A stretch of 37,239 bases of DNA. Origin: Armatimonadota bacterium (GTDB lineage Bacteria; Sysuimicrobiota; Sysuimicrobiia; Sysuimicrobiales; Kaftiobacteriaceae). The stretch covers positions 1 through 37,239 of the forward strand of contig JAVHLZ010000023.1 in assembly GCA_031081675.1 (NCBI GenBank), written 5' to 3'. A program made the position numbers and the translations under genes. The notes beneath the pieces are model-generated. The model made no database searches. It was not told where the DNA came from and worked only from the letters and a program-made list of their open reading frames with translations. Position 1 is the stretch's first letter. Every line of letters starts with the position of its first letter. Below, one piece after another: positions 18,553-27,699 of the stretch.

Positions 18553-19040
18553 CCGGCCTCCCCCGGCCCTGCCAGGGCCTCGGCCACCACCCGGGCGAAC
18601 CGGCTCCCCCGAGGGGTGACCTCCAGCACCCGCTCCTGCTCCCCGTCGGCGAACGCGACCGTCACCCACAGGTGGTCGGCGGGCAGCAGGTGACGGGCCC
18701 GCTCGGCCCACTCGATGACCACGATGCCCCCGCCGGCGAGGATGTCATCCAGGCCCAGGTCGTCCAGCTGCTCGGGGCGGTCCAGCCGGTACAGGTCTAC
18801 GTGGAAGACGGGGACCGCTCCGCGGTACTCGCGCACCAGGGTGAACGTCGGGCTGGCGATGTAGCCGCTGGCCCCCGCGCCCAGCGCGATGCCGCGGGCC
18901 AGGACCGTCTTGCCGGCGCCCAGGTCTCCCGACAGCGCCACCACGTCCCCGGGCTGCAGCCGGGCTCCCAGGCGACGGCCCACGGCTTCGGTCTCCTCGG
19001 CCGACCGGGTCACCAGGCGCACGGATACCGTCCCGCACAT
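18549..19040 (-). CDS. tsaE: tRNA t6A biosynthesis ATPase TsaE
   Basis: P-loop ATPase of the TsaBDE complex, 163 aa from the chosen start. Walker A is GDLGAGKT at 38-45, followed by ASPTFTLVREYRG (switch-like Thr/Ser) and FHVDLYRLDRPEQLDDLGLD with the conserved DLYR segment. VVIEWAERA is the late motif. I chose the ATG at 19038-19040. A GTG at 19086-19088 would add 16 residues rich in Pro/Gly, and neither has an ideal ribosome site. It heads the tsaE-tsaB-rimI-tsaD group. Confidence 0.93.
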   Translation of the reverse strand: MCGTVSVRLVTRSAEETEAVGRRLGARLQPGDVVALSGDLGAGKTVLARGIALGAGASGYIASPTFTLVREYRGAVPVFHVDLYRLDRPEQLDDLGLDDILAGGGIVVIEWAERARHLLPADHLWVTVAFADGEQERVLEVTPRGSRFARVVAEALAGPGEAG

Positions 19041-19122
19041 CCCCGTTGGCGTCCCCCTGACATCGCGCGCGGTCGGTGGGACTCCCACCCGCGCCGTGCG
19101 TCCCGCACTCCCGGGCGGACGT

Positions 19123-20433
19123 CTAGCGCAGCGGGCGCACCCGCAGCCGCAGGCCCTCCACCGCCACCACCGTGACCCGCTCGCCGGCGCGGATCGGCTC
19201 CCCCTCCGCCTCGGCGGACCAGGTCTCGCCCTGCACGTAGACCTGCCCGTCGGGGGCCAGGTCCGTGCGGGCCACGCCGACCGCCCCGATCAGGCTCTGG
19301 GGCCCCATCCGCGCCGGCACCCGCTGCGCCCGCAGCCCCGCCCCCACCGCGTAGAGGAAGAACGCGCCCGTGAGCAGGGCGGTGAACAGCGCCACCTGCA
19401 GGGACACCTGGAAGAACGGCAGCTGGCGCTCGGTGAGCAGCAGCGCGCCCAGCAGGAAGGCCAGCACGCCTCCCACCGTGAGCACCCCGTGGCCGGGGAC
19501 CTTCAGGTCGGCGATGAAGAACAGGAGGGAGAGGGCGATGAGGGCCAGGCCTGCGACGTTGACCTGCAGGATGGCGAAGGAGGTCAGGGCCAGGATCAGG
19601 GCGATGGCGCCCACCACCCCCGGCAGGATGGCGCCGGGATTGCTCAGTTCGAAGATGATGCCATAGATGGCGATGGTCATCAGGATGAGGCCGATGTTGG
19701 GGTCGCTGAGCAGGTCCAGCAGCCGCTCGCTGGGGTCCATGGCCAGGGCGCGCACCGGCGCGCCGCGGGTGGCCAGCCGCACGGGGCCGGCGGCCGTCTC
19801 CACCTCCCGCCCGTCCACCCGGGCGAGCAGGTCCGTGGCGTCGGCGGCCACCAGGTCCACCACCCGCAGCCGCACGGCCTCTTCCTCGTCCACCGACACG
19901 CTCTCGCGCACCGCCCGCTCGGCCCAGTCGGCGTTGCGCCCGCGCCGCCGGGCAATGGCCCGGATGTTGGCCACGGCGTCGTTGGTGACCTTGTCCATCA
20001 GGGTGCGGTCCTGCTCGCCCTGCCCCACCGCCACCGGGTGGGCGGCGCCGATCCGGGTCCCCGGAGCCATGGCCGCCACGTGGGCCGCGTAGGTGACGAA
20101 CACGCCCGCCGACGCCGCCCGGGCGCCGCTGGGGCTCACGTACACGATGACCGGGACCCGGGCGTTGAGCATGGCGGTGGTGATGTCCTCCATCGAGCGC
20201 AGCAGCCCGCCGGGCGTGTTGAGCTCGACCAGGACCGTGGCGTCCCCCGCCTCCTCGGCGGCGCGGATGGCGCGGCGGATGTAGCGGGCGCTGGCGGGGC
20301 TGATGACGCCGTCCACCCGGATGCGCACGACGGAGCGGGACTCCGCCGCCGGAGCGGCCCACACCGCCCCCGACGCCAGCGCCGGCACGCCCAGCGCGAT
20401 CGCCGCGATGGCCCCCAGCACCCGTGCCCTCAT
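19123..20433 (-). CDS. nfeD: full-length NfeD-type membrane serine protease
   Basis: Membrane protein of the NfeD1b class (ClpP-like protease domain, membrane helices, OB-fold), 436 aa. A signal peptide of about 27 residues precedes a ClpP-like domain with the catalytic Ser108 in RAASAGVFVTYAAH and Lys148 in LMDKVTNDAVANIRAIARRR. About 260-380 holds four or five hydrophobic helices (LILMTIAIYGIIFE, GAIALILALTSFAILQ, ALIALSLLFFIADL, VGGVLAFLLGALLL, VALFTALLTGAFFLYAV). The C-terminal NfeD OB-fold contains LIGAVGVARTDLAPDGQVYV. Full-length NfeD usually partners with stomatin/flotillin, and no such gene is adjacent here. The ATG overlaps the ligase stop. Confidence 0.93.
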   Translation of the reverse strand: MRARVLGAIAAIALGVPALASGAVWAAPAAESRSVVRIRVDGVISPASARYIRRAIRAAEEAGDATVLVELNTPGGLLRSMEDITTAMLNARVPVIVYVSPSGARAASAGVFVTYAAHVAAMAPGTRIGAAHPVAVGQGEQDRTLMDKVTNDAVANIRAIARRRGRNADWAERAVRESVSVDEEEAVRLRVVDLVAADATDLLARVDGREVETAAGPVRLATRGAPVRALAMDPSERLLDLLSDPNIGLILMTIAIYGIIFELSNPGAILPGVVGAIALILALTSFAILQVNVAGLALIALSLLFFIADLKVPGHGVLTVGGVLAFLLGALLLTERQLPFFQVSLQVALFTALLTGAFFLYAVGAGLRAQRVPARMGPQSLIGAVGVARTDLAPDGQVYVQGETWSAEAEGEPIRAGERVTVVAVEGLRLRVRPLR

Positions 20434-22124
20434 CGGACCCTCCCCGCCGCCGGCAGCCGGGCGGAGACGCCTCCGCGGGCCGCGCCCTGGCGCTCGAAGA
20501 TCGCCCGCACGTCGTCCAGCGTGCTGATCTCCTCCGCCGTCTTGTCGTACCGGATGCGGGTGATGCGCGGGAACCGCAGGGCGTAGCCGCCGGGGTGGCG
20601 CGGGCTGCGCGTCACCGCGTCGAAGGCGACCTCCAGGACCACCTTCGGCTCCACCACCTTGACCCGCCCGCGATCCTGGAGGGTGTGGGCGCGGAACCAG
20701 GCGGTGAGCTCGGCGATCTCGGCGTCGGTCAGGCCGGTGTAGGCCTTGCCCACCGGCACCAGGCGGTCGCCGTCGCGCACGGCGAAGGTCACGTCGCTGA
20801 GCACGCCCGCGCGCTTGCCGTGGCCCTGCTCGGCCGCCACCACCACCACATCCAGGGTGGCCAGCTCCTCCTTCCACTTCAACCACAGGCGGCCGCGCCG
20901 GCCGGGCAGGTAGGGGGAGTCCGGCCGCTTGACCACCACCCCCTCGTACCCGGCCTCCCGGGCCTGGCGGAAGCGGGCGGCCAGGTCGGCGGCGGTCGCC
21001 ACGGGGGCGGAGGCGGCCAGGCGCACCGCCTCCCCCCAGCGCAGGCTCTGGAGCAGCCGCCGGCGCTCCCGCAGGGGGAGGTCCACCAGGTCCGCCCCGT
21101 CCAGGTGCAGCAGGTCGAAGGCCCACAGGACCACGGGCACCTCCTCCCGCACCGCGTCGGGGTCCTTGCGGCGCAGGCGCTGCTGGAGGCGCACAAAGGG
21201 CAGCGGCCCGTCCTTCCACGCCACGATCTCGCCGTCCAGGACGTACCGCCCGGCGAGGCTCCGCAGATCGGCGTGCAGCTCGGGAAACGACGCGGTCACC
21301 TCGTCCAGGGTGCGGCTGTAGATGGCGATCCGGGACCCGTCGCTGTGGACCTGGCAGCGAATGCCGTCGTATTTGTCCTCCACCATCAGGACCTCCGGCG
21401 CGCCCGCCCCGCCTGCGCCGCGCGCCGCGAAGGCCTCGTCGGCGGCGTACATGGTGTCCGCCAGCATGAACCGCAGCGGCCGAAACAGCTGCAGGCGGGC
21501 CTCGCCCAGCCTGCCGGCGCGGGCCAGGACCGCCACCTGGCCGATGTCCCCGGTCAGCATGTGGGCGCGGCGCACGGCGTCCAGGGGCGCGCCGAAGGCG
21601 CGGGCGATGGCCTCCTCCAGCAGCCCCTCCTTCAGGCCGACCCGCATGTCGGATGTGATGATCCGCACCAGGTACCGCGCCTCCGCGGGCTCGGCGTCCT
21701 GCAGCAGCGCCCGGATTCCCTCCCCCTTGGCCTGGCGGGACCGCGGACCCGCAGTCTCCGCCAGGCGGGAGAAAGCCTCGGCGACCCGCGCCAGGGTGAG
21801 CGGCTGGCCGAACAGCGACCCGCGCGCCTTGCGGGTCAGCAGTTCCGCCGCCACCGACCCCAGGTCGCCGTGGCGGAGGTAGCTGTCCTCCACCGCTTCG
21901 GGTGGCGCGCCGGTCACATCCTGCAGGGCCTCCACCAGGGTGGACCACCCCACCTGCAGGGTGCGGCCGCTGGCCGGCGGCAGCGGCGAGCCCGTCAGGA
22001 AGGTGCAGGCGATGCGCAGGTCCTCCTCCGACAGGGACCGCAGGTAGTCGGCCAGGATCTCAACCTTCCGCAGCGTGCTCGCCGTCCCCGCCACGGCGTC
22101 CAGGACGGCGGCCAGGCGTCGCAT
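20430..22124 (-). CDS. lig: ATP-dependent DNA ligase, archaeal/eukaryotic Lig1-like type
   Basis: Seals nicks using ATP; 564 aa. The N-terminal DNA-binding domain opens with LRKVEILADYLRSLSEEDLR, as in archaeal replicative ligases. The adenylation motif I is VEDKYDGIRCQ with the catalytic Lys251. YVLDGEIVAWKDG is motif III, EGVVVKRPDSPYLPGRRG motif IV, and WLKWKEELATLDVVVVAAEQG motif V. The C-terminal OB-fold contains LRFPRITRIRYDK. The architecture is full length, unlike short bacterial NHEJ or LigB ligases. The start is uncertain between ATG 22122-22124 (GAGAGG 6 nt upstream, chosen) and GTG 22128-22130. A TAGAAT -10-like hexamer (complement of 22152-22157) lies upstream. Confidence 0.95.
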   Translation of the reverse strand: MRRLAAVLDAVAGTASTLRKVEILADYLRSLSEEDLRIACTFLTGSPLPPASGRTLQVGWSTLVEALQDVTGAPPEAVEDSYLRHGDLGSVAAELLTRKARGSLFGQPLTLARVAEAFSRLAETAGPRSRQAKGEGIRALLQDAEPAEARYLVRIITSDMRVGLKEGLLEEAIARAFGAPLDAVRRAHMLTGDIGQVAVLARAGRLGEARLQLFRPLRFMLADTMYAADEAFAARGAGGAGAPEVLMVEDKYDGIRCQVHSDGSRIAIYSRTLDEVTASFPELHADLRSLAGRYVLDGEIVAWKDGPLPFVRLQQRLRRKDPDAVREEVPVVLWAFDLLHLDGADLVDLPLRERRRLLQSLRWGEAVRLAASAPVATAADLAARFRQAREAGYEGVVVKRPDSPYLPGRRGRLWLKWKEELATLDVVVVAAEQGHGKRAGVLSDVTFAVRDGDRLVPVGKAYTGLTDAEIAELTAWFRAHTLQDRGRVKVVEPKVVLEVAFDAVTRSPRHPGGYALRFPRITRIRYDKTAEEISTLDDVRAIFERQGAARGGVSARLPAAGRVR

Positions 22125-22189
22125 GGACACCCTCTCCCGTCGTGCACGACCATTCTACCCCAACCGGTCCGCCCGCGGGCTCGGGCGGC

Positions 22190-22897
22190 CTACCGGCGGC
22201 GCCCGGCCGCGTCCACCAGGGCCTCAAACAGAGCCGCCATGCGGGGGTCGGCGTCCAGCATCCGCTCGGGATGCCACTGCACCGCCACCACAAACGGGCG
22301 GTCGGGGGCCTCGACCGCCTCCACGACGCCATCGGGGGCCCGGGCCGTCACCACCAGCGCGCCGGCCACGGCCTTCAGAGCCTGGTGGTGGGCGCTGTTG
22401 ACCATCCGGGAGCCAGCCCCCACCAGCGCGGCCAGGCGGCTGGGGGCGGCCACCTCCACGGGATGGGCGACGTCGGCGTCTCCGCGGTGGAGGCGGACAT
22501 CCAGCCCCGCCCGGGCCAGGTCCTGGTGCAGCGTCCCGCCCAGGGCCACGTTGAGAGTCTGGATGCCGCGGCAGATCCCCAGCACCGGCACGCCAGCCTC
22601 CCAGGCCGCCCGGGCCAGGGGCAGCTCGACCGCGTCGCGCTCGGGGTCCACCTCCACCCCGGCGAGGGGATCGACCTCCTCCCCGTAGTACTGTGGGTCG
22701 ATGTCGTCCCCGCCGCTGAAGAGCAGGCCGTCCACCCGCGCCAGGGCAGCAGCCGGAGTGCCCGCCCGGCGCAGCGCCGGCGGATCCAGCCACACCACCT
22801 CGCCCCCGGCGGCGGCCACCGCCTCGGCGTACCGCCGGGCCCGCGGGGACGCGGATCCCGACGTCCGGGTGGTGATGCCGATGCGGGGCCGCCTCAC
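22190..22897 (-). CDS. peptidase C26 / gamma-glutamyl-GABA hydrolase-like class I amidotransferase
   Basis: 235 aa, class I glutamine-amidotransferase fold of the PuuD/peptidase C26 family. It opens RPRIGITTRTSG and has the family motif LLFSGGDDIDPQYYGEE. The nucleophile Cys109 lies in VLGICRGIQTLNVALGG, and the His-Glu pair in FVVAVQWHPERM. AHPVEVA and VNSAHHQALKAV are usual. PuuD cleaves gamma-glutamyl-GABA in putrescine catabolism, but no other puu genes are present, so the substrate is open. The GTG at 22895-22897 overlaps the preceding gene's stop (GTGA). Confidence 0.88.
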   Translation of the reverse strand: MRRPRIGITTRTSGSASPRARRYAEAVAAAGGEVVWLDPPALRRAGTPAAALARVDGLLFSGGDDIDPQYYGEEVDPLAGVEVDPERDAVELPLARAAWEAGVPVLGICRGIQTLNVALGGTLHQDLARAGLDVRLHRGDADVAHPVEVAAPSRLAALVGAGSRMVNSAHHQALKAVAGALVVTARAPDGVVEAVEAPDRPFVVAVQWHPERMLDADPRMAALFEALVDAAGRRR

Positions 22898-23637
22898 GGC
22901 GGCCCCTCCCGGGGAGTCACGCAGAATCCGCAGGAGCGGTCCAGGTCCGCCTGGGAGGACAGGATCAGCTCGTCGCGGGTCATCCGCAGCCCCCGCAGGC
23001 GGAACGTCACCGGCCAGTCCATCTGGGACATCACGGGGTTGATCCGGTTCTCCAGGGTGCGCAGGAGGAACGAGAACACGGGAAAGCCGTTCACCCGGGC
23101 CCGTTCCAGGTAGAAGAACAGGTCCTTCGTGCCGTTGACGGCGAACCGGCCCTGCAGGAAGACCCGCACCGGGACGCCCTCCACCGGGACGGTCCCTTCG
23201 GCGTACAGAAAGCGGCCGTCCGACCACACCCGGACGTCGGCGACGCCGCTGGCGGCGAACAGCCCCTGCAGGCTGGCGATGGACGTGCGGCCGTGCAGGG
23301 CGGTCTCCCGGGCCTCCAGCAGGCGCAGGCGGCCCCGCTCCAGGGCCTGGGGATCGAGGGAGGCGCCCACCAGCCTGAACCACACCTCGTCGGCCACCAG
23401 GTGGCCCAGGGTGGCCCGGCGGGCGTACAGGCTGATGCGGGCGTACCCGCCCGGATACAGGTCCGGCACGCTCTCCACGTACACGGCCGCCGTCTTCAGG
23501 TACTGGGAAAACGCCCGGACCAGCACCGGGTCCTGCCGCACCGGCCCCACCGGCGGCAGCTGCGCACCCGCCGGCAGCGCGGCGGCCAGCGCCGCCATCG
23601 CCACCCCCCACGCCGCGACCACCCGGCGGATGCCCAC
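22894..23637 (-). CDS. secreted DUF2993/LmeA-like protein
   Basis: 247 aa with a clear signal peptide (RRVVAAWGVAMAALAAALPAGAQ, cleavage near 25). The mature part has beta-rich text. The repeated pattern VPVRVFLQGRFAVNGTKDL, VNGFPVFSFLLRTLENRINP and WPVTFRLRGLRMTRDELILSS resembles the DUF2993 (LmeA, lipid-binding BPI-like) family of envelope proteins. This assignment rests on pattern recognition only. Two Cys lie near the C-terminus (SCGFC). The GTG start at 23635-23637 lies 3 nt after the stop of the PLP enzyme gene. It is in one transcription unit with its neighbours, and a specific role is not known. Confidence 0.7.
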   Translation of the reverse strand: MGIRRVVAAWGVAMAALAAALPAGAQLPPVGPVRQDPVLVRAFSQYLKTAAVYVESVPDLYPGGYARISLYARRATLGHLVADEVWFRLVGASLDPQALERGRLRLLEARETALHGRTSIASLQGLFAASGVADVRVWSDGRFLYAEGTVPVEGVPVRVFLQGRFAVNGTKDLFFYLERARVNGFPVFSFLLRTLENRINPVMSQMDWPVTFRLRGLRMTRDELILSSQADLDRSCGFCVTPREGPP

Positions 23638-23640
23638 CGC

Positions 23641-24642
23641 CTATCCCTCCGCCAGCAGGTCGGCGTGGGCGAAGAGGGCCGGCTGGCCTCCCGTGTGCCA
23701 GAAGATCACCGTCTGGTCCCGGGTGAACCGCCCCTGGCCGATCAGGCCCATCAGGCCGGCCATCGCCTTGCCCGTGTACACCGGGTCCAGCAGGACCCCC
23801 TCGGTGCGGGCCACCAGCCGGATGGCGTCCAGGCACTCGGGGGTGGGCAGGCCGTAGCCCTGCCCCACGAACCGGTCGTCGACGATGAGGTCGTCGGGAT
23901 GCGCCCGCCAGGGCCTCCCCAGCAGGTCGCCCAGCTCGGTGACGATGCTCCGCACCCGCCGCACCACCACGTCGGCCGGAGGCCCCGCGCTGATGCCCAC
24001 CACCTGGACCTCGCTGCCGGTGGCCTGAATCCCGGCGTACAGGCCTGACTGGGTCCCTCCCGACGTGCTGGCGTGCACCACCGCGTCGACGCGGATGCCC
24101 AGGGAGGCGATCTGATCGGCGGCCTCCCGCCAGGCTGTCAGATAGCCGACCGCCCCCAGCGCCGTGCTGCCTCCCCGGGGGATGACATAGGGCCGCCGCC
24201 CCTGCCGGCGCAGCTGGCGCGCCACGTCGTCGGTGACGCCGGCCAGCACGTACTCGTCGTCGGTCTGGATGAGGCGGACCTCGGCGCCGAAGATCCGGTC
24301 CAGCAGCAGGTTGCCCTGGACCCGGGCGGGCGGGTCGCCCTGCAGCACCAGGACGGCGTCCATCCCCAGCCGCCGGGCCGCGGCCGCGGTCATGCGGGCG
24401 TGGTTGGACTGCACGGCCCCCACGGTGACCACCACGTCGCACCCCTCGGCCTGAGCCTGCCCCAGCAGGAACTCCAGCTTGCGGGCCTTGCTGCCCCCCA
24501 GGGCCAGGCCCGTCAGGTCGTCGCGCTTGATCCAGATGCGCGGGCCGCCCAGGTAGGCCGACAGCCGCGGCGCCTCCTCCAGCGGGGTGGGCAGGTGGGC
24601 GAGGCGCACCCGGGGCAGCCTGTGCAGGTCCACTGACTCCAC
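23641..24642 (-). CDS. PLP-dependent D-cysteine desulfhydrase / ACC deaminase family enzyme
   Basis: 333 aa, fold type II PLP enzyme. The PLP lysine is Lys52 in LALGGSKARKLEFLL. The Ser-Asn cofactor pair lies in TVGAVQSNHARMTAAAAR. RIWIKRDDLTGLA at the N-terminus is characteristic. YVIPRGGSTALGAVGYL and HASTSGGTQSGLYAG match the phosphate-binding loop, and LLDPVYTGKAMAGLMGLI the C-terminal motif. D-cysteine desulfhydrase and 1-aminocyclopropane-1-carboxylate deaminase are hard to tell apart by eye. The GTG at 24640-24642 has GGAGGAGGAG upstream. Its neighbours are amino-acid genes (pheA, alr), with alr suggesting D-amino-acid metabolism. Confidence 0.88.
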   Translation of the reverse strand: MESVDLHRLPRVRLAHLPTPLEEAPRLSAYLGGPRIWIKRDDLTGLALGGSKARKLEFLLGQAQAEGCDVVVTVGAVQSNHARMTAAAARRLGMDAVLVLQGDPPARVQGNLLLDRIFGAEVRLIQTDDEYVLAGVTDDVARQLRRQGRRPYVIPRGGSTALGAVGYLTAWREAADQIASLGIRVDAVVHASTSGGTQSGLYAGIQATGSEVQVVGISAGPPADVVVRRVRSIVTELGDLLGRPWRAHPDDLIVDDRFVGQGYGLPTPECLDAIRLVARTEGVLLDPVYTGKAMAGLMGLIGQGRFTRDQTVIFWHTGGQPALFAHADLLAEG

Positions 24643-24714
24643 CGGTCTCCTCCTCCCGGCCGCGCGCGGTCCCGACGATGAGGTTCGACGCCGCGGTCCG
24701 TTCTCCCGGCCGGG

Positions 24715-25545
24715 TCAGGGATCGGAGACCAGGGGCGTGCGGGACCGCGGGTAGCTGCCCAGGACGCGGAGGAAGATCGTCAGCCGGCTCAGCTCGGCCA
24801 GCGCCTCGGCGACCGCGGGGTCGTCGCGGTGTCCTTCGAAGTCCACGTAGAACAGGTACTCCCAGGGGACCTGGCGCCGGGGCCGGGACTCCAGCTTGGT
24901 CAGGTTGATGCCCCGGGTGGCGAACGCCCCCAGGGCCCGGTACAGGGCGCCGGGCACGTTGGCGGTGGTGAAGACGATGGACGTCTTGCTGTCGCCCTCC
25001 CGCGGCGCCGGCGCGGGCGCCAGAGCCAGGAACTTGGTGTAGTTGGCCGGGTTGGTCTCGATCCCCTCGGCCAGAACCGCCAGGGAGTAGATGCGGGCCG
25101 CCGTCCGCCCGGCGATGGCCCCCACGCCCGACAGGCGCTGCTCGGCCACCATCCGCGCGCTGCCGGCGGTATCGGAGGCGGGCACGGGCTCCAGCCCGTG
25201 GGCCCGCAGGAAGGCCTCGCACTGGGCCAAGGCCTGCGGGTGGGAGTGGACCCGCCGGATGTCGGCCACCGTCTGGCCGGGCAGCGCCAGCAGGCAGTGG
25301 CGGATCCGCAGGTCCAGCTCGGCGGTGATGAACAGGGAGTGGGCCACCAGCAGGTCGTAGGTCTCGTTGATGGATCCGGCCTGGGAGTTCTCCACCGGCA
25401 CGACGCCCCGGTCGGCGCGGCCGGCGGCGACGGCCTCAAAGACGTCCCGCAGGGACGGGCAGGGCAGCACCTCCACCTCGCCGAACAGCAGCCCCACCGC
25501 CTCCTCGCTGTAGGCTCCCCGCTCTCCCTGGAAGGCGACCCGCAC
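24715..25545 (-). CDS. pheA: prephenate dehydratase
   Basis: Converts prephenate to phenylpyruvate in phenylalanine synthesis; monofunctional, 276 aa. The catalytic domain starts VRVAFQGERGAYSEEAV, with VVPVENSQAGSINETYDLL and the Thr-containing NYTKFLAL motif (usually TRF). The C-terminal ACT domain contains VPGALYRALGAFATRGINLTKLESRP (positions about 187-212), the GALxxxL and ESRP motifs that bind phenylalanine for feedback inhibition. I chose the GTG at 25543-25545 because GGAGG lies 6 nt upstream. The GTG two codons earlier abuts the ribosome site. It begins 12 nt after the alr stop. Confidence 0.95.
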   Translation of the reverse strand: MRVAFQGERGAYSEEAVGLLFGEVEVLPCPSLRDVFEAVAAGRADRGVVPVENSQAGSINETYDLLVAHSLFITAELDLRIRHCLLALPGQTVADIRRVHSHPQALAQCEAFLRAHGLEPVPASDTAGSARMVAEQRLSGVGAIAGRTAARIYSLAVLAEGIETNPANYTKFLALAPAPAPREGDSKTSIVFTTANVPGALYRALGAFATRGINLTKLESRPRRQVPWEYLFYVDFEGHRDDPAVAEALAELSRLTIFLRVLGSYPRSRTPLVSDP

Positions 25546-25557
25546 CGCCACCCTCCT

Positions 25558-26733
<1,176 letters not shown>

Positions 26734-26760
26734 GGTCGGCGCCTCCGTGCCCGGGCCCGG

Positions 26761-27699
26761 CTATCCCCGCAGGGCTCCCGCCAGCAGCCCGCGGAGGAAG
26801 TAACGGCCCAGCAGGATGTAGACCAGCAGCGTCGGCAGCGCGGCCAGCAGCGCTCCCGCCATCTGCACGTTCCACTCCACGATGTAGCTGCCCGCCAGAT
26901 TGTACAGGGCCACCGTCACCGGCCGCACGGCCGGCTTCTGGGTCAGGACCACGGCGAACAGAAACTCGTTCCAGATGGAGGTGAACTGCCAGATCAGGAC
27001 CACCGCGAACGCGGGCAGGGACAGCGGCAGCAGCACCCGGCCGTAGATGCCCAGCAGGCCGGCGCCGTCCACCCGGGCGGCATCCACCAGCTCGTCGGGA
27101 ATTGTGGCGTAGTAGTTCCGAAAGATCAAGGTCGTGATGGGAATGCCGTAGACGATGTGCACGAACGCCAGCCCTGCGATAGACCCATACCCCGGCACCA
27201 GCCCGCTCAGGCCCGGGGGGACGCCCACAGCCTCCGCCAGCGCGTTGACCCGCTGCAGGGTCCGCACGAGGGGAATGAGGATGCTCTGGTAGGGGATGAA
27301 CATCCCGAACAGCAGCAGGGGGAAGATCAGGTCCGATCCCCGCAGGCGGCCCTTGGCCAGCACGAAGCCGTTGAGGGATCCCACGAAGGAGGAGATCACC
27401 GACGCCGGCACGGTCAGCGCCACGCTGTTCAGCACGTGGGGCTGGAGCTGCCGGTAGGCCTGCCGGAAGCTGTCCAGGCTGACGGTGGACGGCAGGTGCC
27501 ACATGCGGTCCAGCCCCGCCTCGGCGTAGGACTTCAGGCCCGTGATCAGCAGCAGGTAGACCGGCAGGGCGTAGAACGCCGCCGCCGCCAGCAGGGGCAG
27601 GTACACCAGCGCGCGGCCCAGGGCCCCGGCCGCCATCCGGGGGATGACCGCCGCGGGCGACAGGGTCGCCGCCGGCGCCGGGCCGGCCGGCCGCCTCAC
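26761..27699 (-). CDS. carbohydrate ABC transporter permease, MalG-like (CUT1)
   Basis: 312 aa inner-membrane permease with about six hydrophobic helices, beginning LVYLPLLAAAAFYALPVYLLL. The EAA loop that contacts the ATPase reads VDAARVDGAGLLGIYGRVLLP. The long periplasmic stretch, and PSTVSLDSFRQAYRQL before the second helix, are typical of the CUT1 C permease. The GTG at 27697-27699 overlaps the preceding permease stop (GTGA) after GGGAGGTG. It is the partner of the permease at 27696-28676 and of the glucose/galactose-type binding protein. No ATPase is encoded in the group. Confidence 0.93.
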   Translation of the reverse strand: MRRPAGPAPAATLSPAAVIPRMAAGALGRALVYLPLLAAAAFYALPVYLLLITGLKSYAEAGLDRMWHLPSTVSLDSFRQAYRQLQPHVLNSVALTVPASVISSFVGSLNGFVLAKGRLRGSDLIFPLLLFGMFIPYQSILIPLVRTLQRVNALAEAVGVPPGLSGLVPGYGSIAGLAFVHIVYGIPITTLIFRNYYATIPDELVDAARVDGAGLLGIYGRVLLPLSLPAFAVVLIWQFTSIWNEFLFAVVLTQKPAVRPVTVALYNLAGSYIVEWNVQMAGALLAALPTLLVYILLGRYFLRGLLAGALRG

